64,000 bases of DNA from NCBI GenBank assembly GCA_029781115.1, contig JAKOXG010000003.1, forward strand, positions 1 to 64,000, given 5' to 3'. A program made the position numbers and the translations under genes. Position 1 is the stretch's first letter. Each line of letters opens with the position of its first letter. A model generated the notes under the pieces. The model was not told where the DNA came from. It did no database searches and saw only the letters and a program-made list of their open reading frames with translations. Shown here one piece after another: positions 61,649 through 64,000 of the stretch. This stretch comes from Candidatus Cloacimonadota bacterium (GTDB taxonomy: Bacteria; Cloacimonadota; Cloacimonadia; Cloacimonadales; Cloacimonadaceae).

Positions 61649-64000
61649 ATGAACGTATTTGAACTCAGAGACAAGCTCATCACAGATTACCGTGACTATG
61701 TGAAAGGTTTTATCAAGATCAAAGACCCCGCCATCCGCGAGCTGGTGGATGCAGAGATGGACAGCGGCCTGCTTTGGCCGAATCCTCTCATCCAGCTCAG
61801 CCCCTTCTTTGCACCCGGCGGTTCCATCGAAGAGCTTGTGAAAGCAGGCACACTCCATCCCCAATGCAGCGAGATCTTCAGGATTGGCAAAAGCGAAGAC
61901 AATCCCGGCCACCAGATGCAGCTGCATCGCCACCAAAGAGACGCCATCGAGTGCGCCGCCCAGGGCCACAACTACGTCCTCACCACCGGCACCGGTTCCG
62001 GTAAAAGCCTGGCTTACATCATTCCCATCGTAGACCACATCCTCAAGACCGGCAGCGGCAAAGGCATCAAAGCCATCATCGTCTACCCCATGAACGCCCT
62101 GGCCAATAGCCAAGAAAACGAACTGGACAAATTCATCAACCGTGGCCCAAACACCGGCTCCCAGCGCATCACCTTCAAACGCTACACCGGTCAGGAATCT
62201 GAAGCGGAAAAGCAGGCTGTCTGCCAAAATCCGCCCGACATCCTCCTCACCAACTACGTGATGCTGGAGCTCATCCTCACCCGCCCCAACGAAGCCCCTC
62301 TGGTCGCCGCCTGCCGCCAGCTCAAATTCTTGGTGCTGGACGAACTCCACACCTATCGAGGCAGACAGGGCGCAGACGTCGCCATGCTCATCCGCAGAAC
62401 CATCAACGCCACCAAGGCGGAAAATGTGATCCGCGTGGGCACCTCAGCCACCTTATCCAGCGCCCTGGATCCAGTTCAACAGAGCCGGGAAATCGCCCGC
62501 GTCGCCTCTCTCCTCTTCGGTAGCGAAGTAAAGCCGGAAAACGTGATCGGCGAAACCCTGCAACGCCTCACCCATGCTTTTGATTTTGACGAGCCAGAGA
62601 CCAGAAAACAGCTCCAAGAATCCATCACCAGCATCAAAAACCACTCCCCCAGCTTTGATGAGATCAAAAGCAACGTCTTTTTCTCCTGGATTGAGACCAA
62701 CTTCGGCATTGACACCTATCCCAATACAGACCAGTTCAAGCGCGCCGAAGCCAAGAGCATCTCCGGCACTGAAGGCGCAGCGGAAAAGCTCAGCCACCTC
62801 ACCGGCCTGGACGCCGATACCTGCAGCGAAGCCATCCAGCACGCCCTCATGCTGGGTTACCAAACCAAAAATCCCGCCAACGGCTTCCCCGCCTTTGCCT
62901 TCAAGGTCCACCAGTTCATCAGCCGTGGCGACGCCGTCTATGCCTCTCTGGATGCCACTGAAGATAGATACATCACCGTGCAGGGGCAGGTCTACGTCCC
63001 CGGCAGCAAGAAGGATAGAATCCTGCTCCCTCTGGTCTTTTGCCGCCACTGTGGTCAGGAATATTACATCGTTTTCCGCAAGAAAATCGAGCAATCAAGC
63101 GTCGAATACTTCACCCCCCGGGATCTGAATGATACCATCTCAGATGACTGTTCTGAAGCTGGCTATCTGACTTCTCTGGATGAACAAGAATGGTCAGACA
63201 CAGACTCAGAAAATGCAGACAAACTGCCCGAGGAATGGAAAGACCAAAACGACAAGATTATAAGCACATTCAGCAAACATCTGCCCAAGCCGGTCAATGT
63301 AAACCCCGCCGGCATGATTGATGCTTCTGGCCGCAAAATGCTCTATCTCAAGGCTCCCTTCATCCTTTGCCCCTACTGCCTGGTCTCTTACAACGCCCGG
63401 CAACAAAGTGACTTTGCCAAGCTCACCGCCTTGGGCACAGAGGGCAGAAGCACCGCCACCACCATCCTGTCCCTCTCCGCCATCAGGCATATCCGCAAAA
63501 TGGATTTGCCTGCCGAAGCCCGGAAGCTGTTGAGCTTTACAGACAACCGTCAGGACGCCTCCCTGCAATCCGGCCACTTCAACGACTTTATCCAGGTCAG
63601 TTTGATCAGAGGCGCCCTCTATCAAGCTTTGAAAAGCAAAAAAGCAGCAGGTGCCCGCCACAATGAGCTCACCCAATTGGTCTTTGACAGCCTGGATTTA
63701 TCTTTTGAGGAATACGCCTCCAACCCCGATGCCACCAAAGGTGACGCCAAAACCAGAACTGATAGCGCACTCAAGGACGTGCTCGGCTATCACATTTATC
63801 ACGACCTGCGCAGAGGCTGGCGCGTCACTGCTCCCAACCTGGAACAAACCGGACTCCTGAAGATCGGATATTCTCACCTGGACAAATTGGCTGCCGATGA
63901 ATCTGAATGGCAGAATTGCCATGAAGCCTTGGCCAAAGCGGATCCCGAAACCCGAAAAGAGATATTGGAGACGCTGCTGGATTGGATGCGCCGCGAACTG
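61649..64000 (+). CDS. Large DEAD/DEAH helicase of the DUF1998/MrfA-DruE-like type (5' part only)
   Basis: 784 codons are visible and the frame is open at the right edge. Helicase motifs: HRHQRDAI (Q-like), Walker A TTGTGSGKS near residue 112-120, YPMNALANSQ, TNYVMLE, DELHTYRG (motif II as DELH, near 230), GTSATLSS (motif III). Between the RecA lobes there is an insert with CRHCG near 465 and CPYC near 574, a probable zinc site, then LLSFTDNRQDASLQSGHFNDF near 628. This set is typical of very large helicases carrying a C-terminal DUF1998, as in MrfA/YprA relatives, DISARM and Druantia proteins. Its role (repair or phage defence) cannot be settled without the rest. The ATG follows AGGAAAGCTCAAGC. 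It is isolated from the previous operon by a repeat-dense spacer. Confidence 0.85.
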   Translation, partial: MNVFELRDKLITDYRDYVKGFIKIKDPAIRELVDAEMDSGLLWPNPLIQLSPFFAPGGSIEELVKAGTLHPQCSEIFRIGKSEDNPGHQMQLHRHQRDAIECAAQGHNYVLTTGTGSGKSLAYIIPIVDHILKTGSGKGIKAIIVYPMNALANSQENELDKFINRGPNTGSQRITFKRYTGQESEAEKQAVCQNPPDILLTNYVMLELILTRPNEAPLVAACRQLKFLVLDELHTYRGRQGADVAMLIRRTINATKAENVIRVGTSATLSSALDPVQQSREIARVASLLFGSEVKPENVIGETLQRLTHAFDFDEPETRKQLQESITSIKNHSPSFDEIKSNVFFSWIETNFGIDTYPNTDQFKRAEAKSISGTEGAAEKLSHLTGLDADTCSEAIQHALMLGYQTKNPANGFPAFAFKVHQFISRGDAVYASLDATEDRYITVQGQVYVPGSKKDRILLPLVFCRHCGQEYYIVFRKKIEQSSVEYFTPRDLNDTISDDCSEAGYLTSLDEQEWSDTDSENADKLPEEWKDQNDKIISTFSKHLPKPVNVNPAGMIDASGRKMLYLKAPFILCPYCLVSYNARQQSDFAKLTALGTEGRSTATTILSLSAIRHIRKMDLPAEARKLLSFTDNRQDASLQSGHFNDFIQVSLIRGALYQALKSKKAAGARHNELTQLVFDSLDLSFEEYASNPDATKGDAKTRTDSALKDVLGYHIYHDLRRGWRVTAPNLEQTGLLKIGYSHLDKLAADESEWQNCHEALAKADPETRKEILETLLDWMRREL

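Overview
The window looks like a chromosomal piece of a Gram-negative, anaerobic bacterium of the FCB group, most plausibly Cloacimonadota (a lineage call from recollection of the gene style, not from a search). Evidence in the sequence: five proteins end in a type IX secretion (Por/FlgD-like) sorting domain with YPNPFNP- and VRGQLVRTL-type motifs, there are three PorV/FadL-like outer-membrane barrels, a flavodiiron oxygen-scavenging protein is present, and there is a Bat/MoxR pair. No tRNA, rRNA, CRISPR array or intact insertion sequence was found.

Layout. 1-1.8 kb: the tail of a sorting-domain protein, then a repeat-filled spacer. 1.8-13 kb: a divergent macro-domain gene, then a nearly continuous plus-strand run (PLP-binding YggS, PlsY-like, GNAT, PAP2, outer-membrane protein, BatA-like VWA, dxs, mnmE, GYF-domain membrane protein) with many ATGA/TAATG junctions. 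13-19.7 kb: a minus-strand block (small secreted protein; 5'-nucleotidase, FadL-like barrel and a helix-hairpin-helix protein fused to a large predicted barrel). 20-22.4 kb: a four-domain CoA-disulfide reductase/rhodanese/TusA/DsrE fusion. 23.2-29.7 kb: a seven-gene operon (divergent polyprenyl synthetase, PHP phosphatase, epimerase, methyltransferase, YbhN-like flippase, MoxR ATPase, LVIVD-type propeller), which reads as an envelope lipid or glycan module. 30-31.6 kb: flavodiiron protein. 31.8-52.6 kb: secretion-heavy region with an M6 protease, Hsp20, a 2435-residue repetitive adhesin-like protein, efp and a small zinc-finger protein, then an M6-like protein with a substituted active site, a PorV/PorQ-like protein and a subtilase. 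52.7-60.8 kb: an eleven-gene plus-strand run from ribH and nusB through GT2, radical SAM, an unknown membrane/PQQ protein, DUF4159, an LpxH-like phosphoesterase, cyclophilin, a PNPOx-fold protein, a 68-residue protein and a ZIP transporter. 60.8-61.6 kb: repeat-dense spacer. 61.6-64 kb: the first 784 codons of a large DUF1998-type DEAD/DEAH helicase that runs off the window.

The most unusual non-coding content is a set of interspersed repeat families in the long spacers: a ~225-bp element with imperfect terminal inverted repeats (three copies), small hairpins with GGCGGT/ACCGCC or GGTCGCT/AGCGACC arms (one copy sits in frame inside a methyltransferase gene), a ~90-bp structured repeat (two copies), a ~145-bp repeat (two inverted copies), and tracts of CTAACACC, CACGAATT and ATCCGTGG units. 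Other points of interest are the HQxxH substitution in the second M6 protein, a nine-codon upstream ORF overlapping its start, the 411-residue period of the giant protein with DNA-identical stretches, the polyprenyl synthetase lacking aspartates of both DDxxD motifs, and the helicase at the right edge, which may open a defence locus outside the window.
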